Part shown: positions 18,451-28,276 of the stretch, piece by piece
Numbering within the stretch: position 1 is the first letter of the stretch
Layout of the letters: every line of letters begins with the position of its first letter
DNA from: Streptococcus sp. LPB0220
Lineage (GTDB): Bacteria; Bacillota; Bacilli; Lactobacillales; Streptococcaceae
NCBI RefSeq assembly: GCF_008727815.1
Contig: NZ_CP044230.1
Coordinates: 2,030,001 to 2,094,000 of the forward strand
Direction of reading: 5' to 3'
DNA length: 64,000 bases
Made by a program: the position numbers and the translations under genes
The notes under the pieces: model-generated
What the model was told of the DNA's origin: nothing
Databases searched by the model: none
What the model saw: only the letters and a program-made list of their open reading frames with translations

Positions 18451-18515
18451 CGGCCAAGCCCTTGATTTTACGGCTTTTTCAAGCATTTTTGAGCTATTTT
18501 AGCTAAACTGTTTTT

Positions 18516-19112
18516 TTATTTTTGCTCACTCGCTCCAGCATTGATGAGATTGTCCGCAAATTGACTCGGTGTCAGCTTCAACAACTCCGGTAAGTGATTG
18601 TTTTTGAAGTAAGTCATGCCTTCGGCTTTCTTCACATCCATCGCTTCAAAGTCATAGGTGATCGTTACCTTGTATTCATTCTCATTTTCCAAGGTCAAAT
18701 CAGCTGTGAAACCTGGCACTGTCAAAGCTTCCTTAAAGGCATCGTCCTTGTTAAAGGATTCTCTCAATTGCTTTTGCGCTTCCTCTATTCCAACCTGTTG
18801 GATCCCTTTTTTCAACTCCTCATCGGTTGCCGTCACATTGATGGTCTCCAACTTTTTAAAGGTATTCCCCACATAGGTGACGATTTGCGTCTGTTGTGTC
18901 CCCTTGTCATCTTTTGGAAAAACAAAGGTCCTTGTGACCACTTGATTTTCTTCAGCCTTTTGCAAGATACTCTTATTATCCTTTTGCAGCTGTTCTGCTT
19001 TCGCTTTAATTGCTTTTTGCTCACTTGAGGTTGGCGTTTTCACTTGCTTTTTTTGACCGCATCCCGTCAAACACAAGACAAGCGCACCCAATAAGAAGAT
19101 TTTTCTTTTCAT
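18516..19112 (-). CDS. DUF1307 (YehR-like) lipoprotein
   Basis: 198 residues. The signal peptide ends in CLTGC with the lipid-accepting Cys at residue 18. A lysine-rich linker and a DUF1307/YehR type domain with the repeated pattern of short beta strands follow. The protein should be anchored outside the membrane. The gene stands alone between ireB and spxA2. Members of this family have no firmly assigned function. Confidence 0.85.
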   Translation of the reverse strand: MKRKIFLLGALVLCLTGCGQKKQVKTPTSSEQKAIKAKAEQLQKDNKSILQKAEENQVVTRTFVFPKDDKGTQQTQIVTYVGNTFKKLETINVTATDEELKKGIQQVGIEEAQKQLRESFNKDDAFKEALTVPGFTADLTLENENEYKVTITYDFEAMDVKKAEGMTYFKNNHLPELLKLTPSQFADNLINAGASEQK

Positions 19113-19210
19113 TTTCCATTCCTTACTAGTTATTGTTTTCTAAAATATTGTATCATAGATTTCGTAAAATGGCGTAGTAAACTGCTTTTCATTTCGATTT
19201 TTAAAAAAGA

Positions 19211-19240
19211 AAAAATCAGAAACAAATTGTTCCTGATTTT
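19211..19240 (-). terminator. Intrinsic terminator after spxA2
   Basis: On the minus strand AAATCAGGAACAA pairs with TTGTTTCTGATTT, with one mismatch, and is followed by a T-rich run. It lies just after the spxA2 stop codon. Confidence 0.8.
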
Positions 19241-19248
19241 CAATCTCT

Positions 19249-19647
19249 TTAAAGGGCTGCACGCATCCGTGCTTCTGTATTTTCTACATTTCGAACTGAT
19301 CGTGGCAAGAAGGCACGAATATCATCCTCTTTGTAGCCCACTTGGAGGCGTTTATCATCTACCAAGATTGGACTTTTTAGAATACGTGGGGTTTCCATAA
19401 TGATGTCAATGACTTCATTGACACTCAAGTCTTCGATATCCACTCCTAGATTTTTAGCGTATCGATTTTTTGAAGAGACAATACTTGCCACTCCATTTTC
19501 AGTCTTTGTAAGGATATCCAATAATTCTTCTTTGGTGATCCCTTCCTTACCGAGGTTTTGTTCTTTATAAGTTAGCTGGTGAGCGTTGAGCCAAGTCTTT
19601 GCTTTTTTACAGCTGGTGCAACTTGACACTGTATAAATTTTAATCAT
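19249..19647 (-). CDS. spxA2: Spx family transcriptional regulator (SpxA2 by position)
   Basis: 132 residues of ArsC/Spx fold with the redox switch CTSC (Cys10, Cys13). Spx proteins bind the RNA polymerase alpha C-terminal domain and reprogramme transcription under thiol and cell-wall stress. Streptococci carry two paralogues. The one adjacent to recA-cinA corresponds to SpxA2 of S. mutans, so that name is given by synteny. AAAGGAG precedes the ATG. A palindrome lies between the promoter and the gene. Confidence 0.92.
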   Translation of the reverse strand: MIKIYTVSSCTSCKKAKTWLNAHQLTYKEQNLGKEGITKEELLDILTKTENGVASIVSSKNRYAKNLGVDIEDLSVNEVIDIIMETPRILKSPILVDDKRLQVGYKEDDIRAFLPRSVRNVENTEARMRAAL

Positions 19648-19667
19648 GCATGCACTCCTTTCGCTAC

Positions 19668-19694
19668 ACGATAATACTATCGTATTAAATTATA
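19668..19694 (-). promoter_or_regulatory. spxA2 -10 box and adjacent palindrome
   Basis: A consensus TATAAT on the minus strand (19689-19694) is followed by ACGATAATACTATCGT (19668-19683), a 6+6 palindrome with a 4-base centre, located where transcription should start. It looks like an operator or an RNA hairpin at the 5' end of the transcript. The binding protein is unknown. Confidence 0.45.
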
Positions 19695-19734
19695 ACACAA
19701 AAACCATCAGTCTAGCGACCTATTTTGAAAAAAA

Positions 19735-20880
19735 TTAATCTTCAATTTCAATCGCGTCATCTAAATCTAGAGTTACTTCTTCTACGACAGGAGCTGCTTC
19801 TTCAGTTTTATCAAGGGTTTTCACTGCTTCGTCTTCTTCGATCAAACCAAAATGAACCCGAACCTTGTGGTCGATTTCGTCAAAAATTTCTGGGTGGTCA
19901 GCCAAGAATTTCTTAGCATTTTCAGATCCTTGACCAATTTTTTCGCCATTATATGAGTACCACGCACCCGCTTTTTGGATGATATCCAAATCTGTTGCAA
20001 TCTTCACCAATTCACCTGTACGTGAAATTCCTTCCCCGTACATGATTTCGACCATGGCTTCTTTGAACGGTGGAGCTACCTTGTTCTTCACAACCTTGAT
20101 CTTGGTTTCCTTACCAACGTTGGTATCTTTTTGGTCCCCAGTCCCCTTGATTTGAGTATTTCCACGAACATCTAGACGGACAGAAGCGTAGAATTTAAGG
20201 GCACGACCACCAGGTGTGGTTTCAGGGTTCCCAAACATGACCCCAACTTTTTCACGCAATTGGTTGATAAAGATGGCAATGGTCTTTGTCTTATTGATCG
20301 AAGCTCCGAGTTTACGCATCGCTTGGCTCATCATCCGCGCTTGCAAACCAACGTGGCTATCCCCGATATCTCCATCGATTTCCGCACGAGGTACCAAGGC
20401 CGCAACAGAGTCGACAACCACCAAATCAACCGCACCAGAGTCGATCAATTTACCAGCAATTTCAAGTCCTTGTTCCCCTGAGTCTGGTTGAGACAAGAGA
20501 AGTTCGTCGATATTGACTCCGAGAGCTGCTGCATAAGATGGATCCAAGGCATGCTCCGCATCGATAAAGGCAGCAATGCCTCCTTCTTTCTGTGCTTGCG
20601 CTACTGCATGGAGGGCAACGGTTGTTTTACCAGATGATTCTGGACCATAGATTTCGATGATCCGACCTTTTGGATAACCACCAGCACCCAAGGCAATATC
20701 AAGCGCCAAGGAACCAGAGCTCATGACTTGTACTTTTTGCTCTGCACGTTCCCCCAAACGCATGATCGATCCCTTACCAAAGTCTTTTTCGATCAATTTC
20801 AGGGCATCATTGAGCGCTTTTTCACGCTCATCTCCAAATTTCTTAGAGATATCATCTAATTTTTTCTGTTTTTTCGCCAT
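19735..20880 (-). CDS. recA: Recombinase RecA
   Basis: 381 residues. Walker A is GPESSGKTT (about residues 74-82), Walker B is [10 protein letters not shown], and the L2-type loop is [23 protein letters not shown]. The acidic C-terminal tail is usual for streptococci. RecA forms filaments on single-stranded DNA for homologous recombination, transformation and the repair response. It follows cinA by 120 bases and is presumably transcribed both from the competence promoter before cinA and from its own promoter in the gap. Confidence 0.98.
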   Translation of the reverse strand: MAKKQKKLDDISKKFGDEREKALNDALKLIEKDFGKGSIMRLGERAEQKVQVMSSGSLALDIALGAGGYPKGRIIEIYGPESSGKTTVALHAVAQAQKEGGIAAFIDAEHALDPSYAAALGVNIDELLLSQPDSGEQGLEIAGKLIDSGAVDLVVVDSVAALVPRAEIDGDIGDSHVGLQARMMSQAMRKLGASINKTKTIAIFINQLREKVGVMFGNPETTPGGRALKFYASVRLDVRGNTQIKGTGDQKDTNVGKETKIKVVKNKVAPPFKEAMVEIMYGEGISRTGELVKIATDLDIIQKAGAWYSYNGEKIGQGSENAKKFLADHPEIFDEIDHKVRVHFGLIEEDEAVKTLDKTEEAAPVVEEVTLDLDDAIEIED

Positions 20881-21000
20881 TCTTTTCTCCTATGTTTTTA
20901 CTATACAGGAAATGCATGCAACTCACCGACGTTTTCCGTCATTTGAAAGGCACATTTCCTATCCATTTTTAGAATTATTCTTCATTTGGCACAAGCTTCA

Positions 21001-22269
21001 TTATACCAAATTTTCACCATTTAATACAGCCAAGCGCACCAAATTAAAGGCATGAAGGACTGCAATTTCGCGGACATCCGCCCGGCTACGTCCAGCGATA
21101 TTGACTTGGACACTATCCACTCCATGTGGAGTCGCAAGTCCGATAAAGACGGTCCCTGCTGGATGCCCTTCTAGACTATCTGGCCCCGCAACTCCGGTTA
21201 GGCTAACACCATAATCGGATCCTGTTAACTTACGGGCCTGTGAAGCCATGGCTTGTGCTGTAAAATGAGACACAACTCCATGTTGCTCCAACTCTTGAGC
21301 TGGAATAGACAACATCTTGCTTTTTTCTTCCAGACTATAGGTGACAAAACCACCCGCGAAGATGCTGGACGCCCCTGAAAAATCTGCCAAAGTCGCTTGA
21401 AAGAGGCCAGCCGTCAGGCTTTCTGCAACTGTAATGGTCTTACCAGTCCCTTTCAAGAGATCAAAGGCAACCTTGGCCATCGAATTGTCATCCCCATAAC
21501 CGTAAAACAGTTCATGCAAGGGTTGATGGTCCAGCGTGTGACGTGATAAGATTTCCTTTTCTAAGACATCGAGCTTAGCATCCGCTGAAGCTTGATCCTT
21601 CGCCTTTGTAGATAGACGCAAGGTTACTTCTCCCGTCTTGGCATAAGGGGCAACCGTCGGATCACTCTGCTCTTCAATGATATCTGCTAGGATCGTAACC
21701 AGCTGGCTTTCCCCAATCCCAAAGAAGCGCAAGACTCTTGAAAAGAGCTGTTCCCCTGTTGTCAAATGAGGCACCAATTGTTCATTGACCATGGGTTTTA
21801 ACTCACTTGGCGGACCAGGTAGAACGACATAGGTCACATCATCGACTTCAATCAAACCTCCAACCGCGAGACCTGTACGGTTTTGAAGGGGGATTGATCC
21901 GGCGATCATTTGTGCTTGTCGCTCATTATTGGGCGTCCGGACATAATCAGGGCGACTGGCAAAGAAGGTGTCGAGTTTAGCAAGCGCTGTCGGATCAAAA
22001 ACCAGTTCTTTCCCTAAAAACTTAGCAAGGGTTTGCTTGGTCAAATCATCCTCTGTTGGCCCAAGTCCACCGCATAAAATCACCAAATCACTGCGTTTTG
22101 AAGCTGTCTCAATGGTCGAGAAGAGACGGCCTTCATTGTCTCCTACCGCCACATGATAATAGACATCAATCCCTAAACTAGCCAATTTTTCAGACAAGAA
22201 TTGAGCATTGGTGTTCACAATTTGTCCTGTTAGAATTTCTGTTCCAACTGCAATAATTTCCGCCTTCAT
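21001..22269 (-). CDS. cinA: Competence/damage-inducible protein CinA
   Basis: 422 residues from the ATG at 22269 ([13 protein letters not shown]), with GGGAGG 4 bases upstream; a GTG twelve bases earlier would place the ribosome site inside the gene. An N-terminal molybdopterin-binding-like COG1058 domain ([16 protein letters not shown]) is joined to a C-terminal nicotinamide mononucleotide amidase-like domain ([10 protein letters not shown]). CinA is co-expressed with recA during competence and interacts with it in pneumococcus. A com-box lies upstream. Confidence 0.96.
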   Translation of the reverse strand: MKAEIIAVGTEILTGQIVNTNAQFLSEKLASLGIDVYYHVAVGDNEGRLFSTIETASKRSDLVILCGGLGPTEDDLTKQTLAKFLGKELVFDPTALAKLDTFFASRPDYVRTPNNERQAQMIAGSIPLQNRTGLAVGGLIEVDDVTYVVLPGPPSELKPMVNEQLVPHLTTGEQLFSRVLRFFGIGESQLVTILADIIEEQSDPTVAPYAKTGEVTLRLSTKAKDQASADAKLDVLEKEILSRHTLDHQPLHELFYGYGDDNSMAKVAFDLLKGTGKTITVAESLTAGLFQATLADFSGASSIFAGGFVTYSLEEKSKMLSIPAQELEQHGVVSHFTAQAMASQARKLTGSDYGVSLTGVAGPDSLEGHPAGTVFIGLATPHGVDSVQVNIAGRSRADVREIAVLHAFNLVRLAVLNGENLV

Positions 22270-22287
22270 GGTGCCTCCCACTTATAC

Positions 22288-22295
22288 TATTCGTA
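22288..22295 (-). promoter_or_regulatory. Com-box (SigX/ComX-dependent promoter) of the cinA-recA operon
   Basis: TACGAATA on the minus strand is the exact streptococcal com-box (cin-box) consensus, 18 bases before the cinA start codon, just upstream of its ribosome site. It indicates induction of cinA-recA by the alternative sigma factor ComX during competence. Confidence 0.9.
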
Positions 22296-22340
22296 ATTTT
22301 CATTCCATTTTAACACAATTTCCTAAATTATTTAAAAAAC

Positions 22341-22382
22341 AGATTGAAGATAAAGTCCATTTTGGACAACTTTCTTCAATCT
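22341..22382. terminator. Bidirectional hairpin upstream of the cinA com-box
   Basis: AGATTGAAGA and TCTTCAATCT enclose an inner stem GTCC-ATTTT-GGAC. The hairpin is followed by T runs on both strands (TTTTTCTTTT on plus, GTTTTTT on minus). No plus-strand gene ends here, so it most likely insulates the competence promoter from transcription arriving from the right. Confidence 0.6.
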
Positions 22383-22516
22383 TTTTCTTTTAGAGTATAA
22401 AGTAAAAAATTCTTAGAAACACTATTACATCAACATTCCTAAGAGTTTTAACTATGTGGCAATCAACTTCTAAAGGGCTATTTTCTATTGTTGATAGAGC
22501 TTATCTATATTCTGAA

Positions 22517-22692
22517 GAGGCTGGAACAAAAGTCCTAGCCTCTCAATTGTTTTTGGATTGTCGAGCAAGACGCAGTGGTTGAGTGGGCTCTACTACGCTG
22601 ATTTCATCAGCTTTTACAGCCCTACTCAACTATGCGGAGGTGGGACGACGAAATCGAATTCTAACGAATTACCGATTTCTGTCCCACTCTCT
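22517..22692 (+). repeat. Dispersed structured intergenic repeat, copy B
   Basis: Second copy of the 175-bp element at 15163. The end hairpin GAGGCTGGAACAAAAGTCCTAGCCTC is followed by the same middle and terminal inverted repeats. It differs from copy A by a few substitutions, for example CAACTATGCGG for CAACTGTGCGG. It occupies most of the gap between the cinA regulatory region and the S66 peptidase gene; nothing else is seen between 22383 and 22516. Confidence 0.92.
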
Positions 22693-22800
22693 TTTTTACT
22701 ACTTTCTTGATCTAAAAGCCTTCTTCTGACTCTAATTCTTGTTGTTTCCCCTCATCTTTTATGATACAATAGCATCAATTTATTTCTAGGAGGATGAGAT

Positions 22801-23838
22801 ATGGTTTCTACTATTGGTATTATAAGTTTATCTAGTGGGATTATCGGAGAGGACTTTGTCAAGCACGAAGTGGACTTGGGGGTCCAACGACTCAAAGACC
22901 TGGGACTCAATCCTATCTTTTTACCTCATTCACTAAAAGGCTTAGACTTTATCAAAGAACATCCTGAAGCTCGTGCAGAGGATTTGATTCAGGCATTTTC
23001 TGATGATAGTATCGACATGGTCCTATGCGCCATCGGTGGAAACGATACCTATCGCTTGCTACCTTATCTTTTTGAATATGACCAACTACAAAAGGTTATC
23101 AAACAAAAGATTTTTCTTGGCTTCTCGGATACGACCATGAACCATCTCATGTTGCATAAACTAGGAATCAAGACTTTTTATGGGCAATCCTTTTTTGCAG
23201 ACATTTGTGAGTTAGACAAAGAAATGTTGCCATATAGCTGCCACTACTTTAAAGAATTAATTGAGACTGGTAGAATCTCAGAAATCCGCCCTAGTAACGT
23301 TTGGTACGAGGAACGGACTGATTTTAGTCCCAAGGCTCTGGGAACACCTCGTGTTAGTCATGAAAATACAGGTTTTGACTTGTTACAAGGCAATGCTCAG
23401 TTTGAGGGAGAAATCCTCGGTGGTTGTCTTGAGTCTCTCTATGATATTTTTGACAACTCTCTACACGCAGATAGCACAGACCTCTGCCAAAAATACAAAC
23501 TTTTCCCCGACTTGTCAGACTGGGAAGGAAAGATCCTCTTGCTAGAAACAAGCCAAGAAAAGCCTGAACCTGACGACTTCAAAAAGATGTTGCGGACTTT
23601 AAAGGAAACTGGTATATTCGCGGTCATCAGTGGACTCTTGGTCGGAAAACCTATGGATGAAACCTTCTATGACGACTATAAAGAGGCACTATTGGATATC
23701 ATTGATAGCAATATTCCGATCGTCTATAATCTGAATGTTGGACACGCAACTCCAAGAGCAATTGTCCCCTTCGGAGTCCACGCCTATGTAGATGCAACGG
23801 AGCAAGTCATCCACTTTGATTATAACAAAGAAAGCTGA
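22801..23838 (+). CDS. S66 family peptidase (LD-carboxypeptidase/MccF-like)
   Basis: 345 residues. AGGAGG lies 7 bases before the ATG. The fold signature includes GGNDTYRLLPYL (about residues 79-90) and the nucleophile elbow LGFSDTTMNHLML (Ser at about residue 111). Glu and His of the triad would be in the LLLETSQE and NVGHATPRA regions. The family includes murein LD-carboxypeptidases and the microcin C immunity protease MccF. The absence of a signal peptide favours a cytosolic role in tetrapeptide recycling or detoxification of acyl-nucleotide antibiotics. A terminator follows the gene. Confidence 0.88.
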   Translation: MVSTIGIISLSSGIIGEDFVKHEVDLGVQRLKDLGLNPIFLPHSLKGLDFIKEHPEARAEDLIQAFSDDSIDMVLCAIGGNDTYRLLPYLFEYDQLQKVIKQKIFLGFSDTTMNHLMLHKLGIKTFYGQSFFADICELDKEMLPYSCHYFKELIETGRISEIRPSNVWYEERTDFSPKALGTPRVSHENTGFDLLQGNAQFEGEILGGCLESLYDIFDNSLHADSTDLCQKYKLFPDLSDWEGKILLLETSQEKPEPDDFKKMLRTLKETGIFAVISGLLVGKPMDETFYDDYKEALLDIIDSNIPIVYNLNVGHATPRAIVPFGVHAYVDATEQVIHFDYNKES

Positions 23839-23859
23839 GATGGATTTCTCAGCTTTTTT
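23829..23859 (+). terminator. Intrinsic terminator after the S66 peptidase gene
   Basis: AAAGCTGAGA and TCTCAGCTTT form a 10-bp stem around 6 bases, followed by TTTTTTC on the plus strand. On the minus strand it can also serve the convergent tag gene. Confidence 0.9.
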
Positions 23860-23890
23860 CTATATTCTCTGATGTTCTAGTCATCTAACG

Positions 23891-24457
23891 TCACTTATTT
23901 CCGCTTTTCCACTCACAATCATTCTCGTGGTCATCAACCAACCCTGCTGCCTGTAAAAAAGACAAGACCGCAACGGGACCTGTAAACTTGAAGCCCCGCT
24001 TTTTGAGGTCCTTGGCTAGCTTCTCAGAAAGAGCTGTCTTAGCTGGAGCCTGTCGGTAATCTGGAACATCATTGACGATGGTTATCCCATCGACAAAAGA
24101 CCAAAGATAAGCATCAAACGATTCAAATTCTTCCTGAACTTGTAAAAAGGCTTGAGCATTGGCCCGTGTCGCAAAGATCTTGGCACGATTTCGGATGATG
24201 GCTGGATTGTCTAATAAAGCTTCCAGTTCAGAGTCGGTCATCTCTGCAACGCGTTGAAGGTGGTAACCATGAAAAGACTCTCTGAAAGCCTGCCGTTTAT
24301 TGAGCACCGTCTCCCAAGATAGACCAGCCTGATAGGTCTCCATACAGAGTAACTCAAAAAGGGCCTGGTCATCATGGAGGGGCCGTCCCCATTCCTCATC
24401 ATGGTAGGCTACATATAACGGATTGGTCATTTTGACCCAGCCACAACGTTTTGGCAT
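23891..24457 (-). CDS. tag: DNA-3-methyladenine glycosylase I
   Basis: 188 residues with the Tag signature MPKRCGWVKMTNPLYVAYHDEEWGRPLHDD and the later zinc ligands in CxxxxH context (DHENDCEW). Catalytic and binding residues of the HhH-like fold (Glu in HDEEWG) are present. It removes 3-methyladenine from DNA as the first step of base excision repair. It is the last gene of a mutL-ruvA-tag operon, 9 bases after ruvA. Confidence 0.95.
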   Translation of the reverse strand: MPKRCGWVKMTNPLYVAYHDEEWGRPLHDDQALFELLCMETYQAGLSWETVLNKRQAFRESFHGYHLQRVAEMTDSELEALLDNPAIIRNRAKIFATRANAQAFLQVQEEFESFDAYLWSFVDGITIVNDVPDYRQAPAKTALSEKLAKDLKKRGFKFTGPVAVLSFLQAAGLVDDHENDCEWKSGNK

Positions 24458-24466
24458 CTTCTTCTC

Positions 24467-25060
24467 CTATTTCACCAACATCTTAAGGGCAGACTTGATA
24501 TAGTTCTCAGCAGTATCAGAAGTTCCTTCAATGAATTTCTTGATTTTCTTGAGTTCCGTTGCCTTGTAGCCCAATGCCAACATGGCTTCCATGGCTTCTT
24601 CAAGGGCTTGGTTTTCTTCTACAACTTTGGCTTTGGACTGAGCCGGTGCATCTTCTAGATCAAGATTGATCTTACCTTCTAGGTCCAAAACCATCTGTTG
24701 GGCTGTTTTCTTGCCGATCTTCGGAAACTTGGTCAAGTAAGTGATGTTCTTGCTTTCGATGGCTTGGACAAGGCCTGCATTGTCATCTGCAGCAATGATA
24801 GCCAGAGCTGAGACAGGTCCAATCCCAGAGACTGAGATCAAGTTTAAAAAGAGCTGTTTCTCTTCTTCGGTCGCAAAGCCATAGAGAAGGTGAGCGTCTT
24901 CCCGAACCACTTGGTGCAGATAGACGTGCACCTCTTGATTCATTTTACCAGAGTAGGCATAGGGATTGGCCACATGCAAGAGATAGCCGATCCCAGCTGT
25001 CTCCACCACGATGTATTTGGCGGTGATTTTTGTTAAAATTCCTTTAATGTATTCGTACAT
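24467..25060 (-). CDS. ruvA: Holliday junction branch migration protein RuvA
   Basis: 197 residues with an OB-fold N-terminus ([12 protein letters not shown]), the helix-hairpin-helix segments [18 protein letters not shown] and [19 protein letters not shown], and a C-terminal RuvB-binding domain. RuvA tetramers hold Holliday junctions for the RuvB motor. RuvB is not in this window. The gene sits 20 bases after mutL. Confidence 0.96.
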   Translation of the reverse strand: MYEYIKGILTKITAKYIVVETAGIGYLLHVANPYAYSGKMNQEVHVYLHQVVREDAHLLYGFATEEEKQLFLNLISVSGIGPVSALAIIAADDNAGLVQAIESKNITYLTKFPKIGKKTAQQMVLDLEGKINLDLEDAPAQSKAKVVEENQALEEAMEAMLALGYKATELKKIKKFIEGTSDTAENYIKSALKMLVK

Positions 25061-25080
25061 AATCTTCCTTTATTGTTTGA

Positions 25081-27024
25081 TTAATATTTGCCCAATTCCC
25101 GTAAACTGGTGTGATTTTCCTGAATGCGTCGGAACATCTTTTCCATATCTGACTTGGTAAAGTTAACCAAAACCGGACGGCCATGAGGGCAGTTATAAGG
25201 GTTGTCACATTGGGACAGTTGGTAGATCAGATCGCGTGCGGAGTAATCATCCAGCGTGTGGTTGGCCTTGATGGAGCGTTTGCAGGACATCATGATGGCC
25301 AACTCAGCCCGGTATTTCTTGATGGACACTTCCTTGGTCAAAAGGAGCATATCACACATTTCATAGATGCCCGACTCGATCTCTTCTTCCTTCATCCAGA
25401 TCGGATGCTCCCGTAAGATCAACTGGTTAGCTCCGTATTCTTCTAAGTAGACGCCCACTTCTTCTAAGAGGTGCTTGCGCTGTTGCAGGCGGATCAGATC
25501 GTCTGTAGGGAACTCAAAGATATAAGGCACCAGCAGTTGTTGCTGACTGCCGTCTACGTCCCCGATGCTCTCCCGGTATTCTTCGTATTTGACCCGCTCT
25601 TGGGCCGCGTGCTGGTCAATGATATATAGGCCCCCATTTCCTTGGGCAAAGAGATAGGTTCCATGCATCTGACCAAAATATTCCAATTCTGGGAAGGTCG
25701 AATGTTCTTCCCCATCCAACTTATCATAGGCCTTGTCTAGACTAGCCAGATCCAACTCTGGGTGATCCAGTTCATCATAAACCACAGTCTTTCTTTCCGC
25801 AAACTTGATCGCGCTTGTTGGTTTTTCTACGGTGTTTTCTTGGCTTGTAGAATCAGCAGTTAGCTCATCTGCTAGAGGCCGTTGAGGATCTGCCACTTCT
25901 GGTCGAAGTTTGAAATCTCGACTTTCTCGGTCATAATAGAGGCGGTTTTCTTTTAAAGGCAGGGTCGTCTGTACTGCCTTTTCTGTTCGACGAATAGTCG
26001 ACTTGGCTAGATTTTCTAGAGCATCCGGAATCAGGTTCTGCTCTTTCAAAGCGTTCGCAATAGCCTGGGAGATCAAGGCCATTAGTTCTCGTTCTTTGGA
26101 GATGCGAACCTCTTGCTTAGTGGGGTGAACATTGACATCCGCTAAGTAAGGGTCGATCTGGATATTAATGATCGCGAGCGGGAAGCGGCCCACCATGAGT
26201 TTACTGCCGTAGCCGTCTAAAATAGCTCGATTGAGCAAGAAATTCTTGATGTAACGGCCGTTGATAAAGAGACTGATGTAATTGCGATTTGCACGAGTCA
26301 ATTCAGGCAAAGACACAAAGCCCGTCACTTCAAAATCTAGGTCGCGATTTTCAATAGCCACCATCTTCTTGGCAGACGCCAGGCCATAGACACCCGCAAT
26401 CGCTTGCCGGAGATTGCCCGTCCCCGCTGTTTTGGTCATTTCTTTTCCATCATTGATCAAGGTAAAGGCAATCTCAGGATGGGCCAAGCTCAAGCGGTTT
26501 AGAATATCCACGATATGGGATAGCTCTGCCTGCTGGCTCTTTAAATACTTGAGACGAGCAGGTGTATTAAAAAAGAGATCTTCCACTGTGATCTTGGTCC
26601 CGACAGGGCTTGTCGCTAGCTCTACTTCCTCAATTTCGCCACCCTTTGCAACCAATTTGGTCCCGTGGGCAGCTCCTTCTTGCGCCGTCAGAAGGGTTAG
26701 AATACTGACAGAAGCAATGGAAGGCATGGCCTCACCACGAAAACCAAGTGTTCGAATACGAAAAAGATCCACTTGACTCTTGATCTTACTGGTCGCATGT
26801 CGACGGAGGGCCAAAGCGACCTCATCATGCGCAATTCCTTCCCCATTGTCTGTAATCCGAATCGACTTCAATCCTGCTTCTTCGATTTCAACAACGATCT
26901 GGCTAGCCCCAGCATCGATCGAGTTTTCAACCAACTCCTTGACCACGCTAGCAGGTCGTTCAATCACTTCACCTGCCGCAATCTGATTGGCTAGGACTTC
27001 TGGCAATTCAATAATCTGTGACAT
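25081..27024 (-). CDS. mutL: DNA mismatch repair protein MutL (HexB)
   Basis: 647 residues. The GHKL ATPase motifs are present: [12 protein letters not shown] (about residues 30-41), DNGEGI and [14 protein letters not shown]. The C-terminal dimerisation domain ends with the conserved [11 protein letters not shown]. MutL couples mismatch recognition by MutS to strand removal. mutS lies 1.4 kb to the right, separated by the LytTR/DUF3021 pair, whereas mutS and mutL are often closer in related genomes. AGGAG precedes the ATG. Confidence 0.97.
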   Translation of the reverse strand: MSQIIELPEVLANQIAAGEVIERPASVVKELVENSIDAGASQIVVEIEEAGLKSIRITDNGEGIAHDEVALALRRHATSKIKSQVDLFRIRTLGFRGEAMPSIASVSILTLLTAQEGAAHGTKLVAKGGEIEEVELATSPVGTKITVEDLFFNTPARLKYLKSQQAELSHIVDILNRLSLAHPEIAFTLINDGKEMTKTAGTGNLRQAIAGVYGLASAKKMVAIENRDLDFEVTGFVSLPELTRANRNYISLFINGRYIKNFLLNRAILDGYGSKLMVGRFPLAIINIQIDPYLADVNVHPTKQEVRISKERELMALISQAIANALKEQNLIPDALENLAKSTIRRTEKAVQTTLPLKENRLYYDRESRDFKLRPEVADPQRPLADELTADSTSQENTVEKPTSAIKFAERKTVVYDELDHPELDLASLDKAYDKLDGEEHSTFPELEYFGQMHGTYLFAQGNGGLYIIDQHAAQERVKYEEYRESIGDVDGSQQQLLVPYIFEFPTDDLIRLQQRKHLLEEVGVYLEEYGANQLILREHPIWMKEEEIESGIYEMCDMLLLTKEVSIKKYRAELAIMMSCKRSIKANHTLDDYSARDLIYQLSQCDNPYNCPHGRPVLVNFTKSDMEKMFRRIQENHTSLRELGKY

Positions 27025-27136
27025 GTCTGCTCCTTTACCTATTTTTTCACCGATACATGTAGCTCTATTATACCACAGATCTACAAGACTCCCTTTCTTA
27101 AAAAATAGAGGCTGTCCCCATCTTCTTCCTTAAAAA

Positions 27137-27204
27137 CCGCATAGGCAAAGAAAACGACCACATAGACAAATCCCCTTGTCTTCCCTTTGGAAAAAGTGTT
27201 TAAT
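27137..27204 (+). promoter_or_regulatory. Direct repeats and promoter of the LytTR/DUF3021 operon
   Basis: CCGCATAGGCAAA (27137-27149) and CCACATAGACAAA (27158-27170) match at 11 of 13 positions and start 21 bp apart, two helical turns on the same DNA face. That arrangement is typical of LytTR-domain operators. Immediately downstream TTGTCT (27176-27181) and TTTAAT (27199-27204) form a promoter with a 17-base spacer. The likely reading is activation of the operon by its own LytTR protein. Confidence 0.55.
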
Positions 27205-27272
27205 AGTAGTGTAAAGAAGGAGCCGGGCTAGCAGGCCAACCGACTTTACCCAAAGGAGGGAGAAAATATCTT

Positions 27273-27713
27273 ATGAAAGTTGAAGTACACATTGATTCCC
27301 ACTTCCAAGAAGAAACGGTGATGATCACAGCACCTGCACTATCTGCGCGTGTAGAGAAAATCCGTGACTTTGTGGAAGAATTGGATCAAAAAGGGCGCTT
27401 ACGTGCCAAAAAGGATGGGGAAGCTTACCTGATCGAAAGCCAACTATTCCAACGTTTTTACATTGAAAATCGGCAAGTAATTGGCGAGACCATGACAGAT
27501 CAATTTATTCTGACTGGACCACTCTATCAGCTATCTGAAGACTTGCCGACCTGCTTTCTCAAAATTTCCCAATCTGAAATTATCAACACAAAAGAAATCG
27601 ATCACCTGCACTTTACCAGTGGAGGATCGGTGCAAATCTATCTTAAAAACGGGAGTCTGACCTACTCCTCCCGTCGTTACTTGAAAGCCATTAAGGAGAA
27701 ATTATCATGCTAA
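27273..27713 (+). CDS. LytTR family DNA-binding regulator (no receiver domain)
   Basis: 146 residues. The C-terminal half carries a LytTR domain with FLKISQSEIINTKEIDHL and LTYSSRRYLKAIKEKL. The N-terminal half lacks a phosphoacceptor receiver domain. The next gene, encoding a DUF3021 membrane protein, overlaps by 7 bases. Such two-gene LytTR regulatory systems (HdrRM and BrsRM of S. mutans) consist of a LytTR activator held by a membrane inhibitor and can control bacteriocin and competence genes. The target genes here are unknown. Confidence 0.9.
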   Translation: MKVEVHIDSHFQEETVMITAPALSARVEKIRDFVEELDQKGRLRAKKDGEAYLIESQLFQRFYIENRQVIGETMTDQFILTGPLYQLSEDLPTCFLKISQSEIINTKEIDHLHFTSGGSVQIYLKNGSLTYSSRRYLKAIKEKLSC

Positions 27714-28162
27714 AACAATCTTTTTCTGACGCCCTGAAAGGCATTCTCATCGGGCTCATCCTATCCATTTTCTTTTCCTACCTCTTCTCACCTGAGTTGT
27801 ACCTTCCCTTAAGTCCCAACTCTGCAGTCGGTCGCTGGATGTTCTTGCATCATGTTCACGGCTCACTGGTCATGCTCTATTGTGCCCTCGTTTGGGGTGC
27901 GATTGGGGTCCTCTTTAGCTTCGGAAGTCTCCTCTTTCAAAAAGACTGGAGCCTCTTACGGGCTACTCTGAGCCATTACCTACTCATGTTGCTTGGCTTT
28001 ATTCCTCTAGCTACCTTAGCCGGCTGGTTTCCAGCACGACTCGGATTTTACCTCTCACTCGTTGTCGAATTCACCCTCGTTTACGTGATCATCTGGTTGG
28101 TCTCCCATCATTTTTATAAAAAACAAGTTCAAGAAATCAATCAAAGCATTGCTAACCACTAA
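27707..28162 (+). CDS. DUF3021 family membrane protein, probable inhibitor of the LytTR regulator
   Basis: 151 residues with four transmembrane helices (about residues 11-29, 46-68, 85-105 and 113-135), typical of DUF3021. It overlaps the upstream LytTR gene, and in characterised LytTR regulatory systems the membrane partner restrains the activator. The inhibitory role is inferred from that pairing. No signal that would relieve inhibition can be read from the sequence. Confidence 0.85.
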   Translation: MLKQSFSDALKGILIGLILSIFFSYLFSPELYLPLSPNSAVGRWMFLHHVHGSLVMLYCALVWGAIGVLFSFGSLLFQKDWSLLRATLSHYLLMLLGFIPLATLAGWFPARLGFYLSLVVEFTLVYVIIWLVSHHFYKKQVQEINQSIANH

Positions 28163-28168
28163 GCAAAA

Positions 28169-28192
28169 AGATCCTCAGTGCTACGAGGATCT
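28169..28192. terminator. Hairpin after the DUF3021 gene
   Basis: AGATCCTC and GAGGATCT pair around 8 bases. On the plus strand it is not followed by T; on the minus strand it is followed by TTTTTGC. Its stem is identical to that of the mutS terminator at 28436, as if duplicated. Confidence 0.6.
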
Positions 28193-28276
28193 GAAAGTAG
28201 AGATAAACTGTTCCTTTATACAAATCTAATAAATTCTATAAAAAATATACTCGTTATAGTTGTTCAATCATCTACT

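Noticed and set aside
25046..25053. TACGAATA com-box match at the start of ruvA
   Set aside because: It is formed by the codons of Met-Tyr-Glu-Tyr at the gene start and cannot act as a promoter for ruvA itself. Competence control of tag alone is unlikely.
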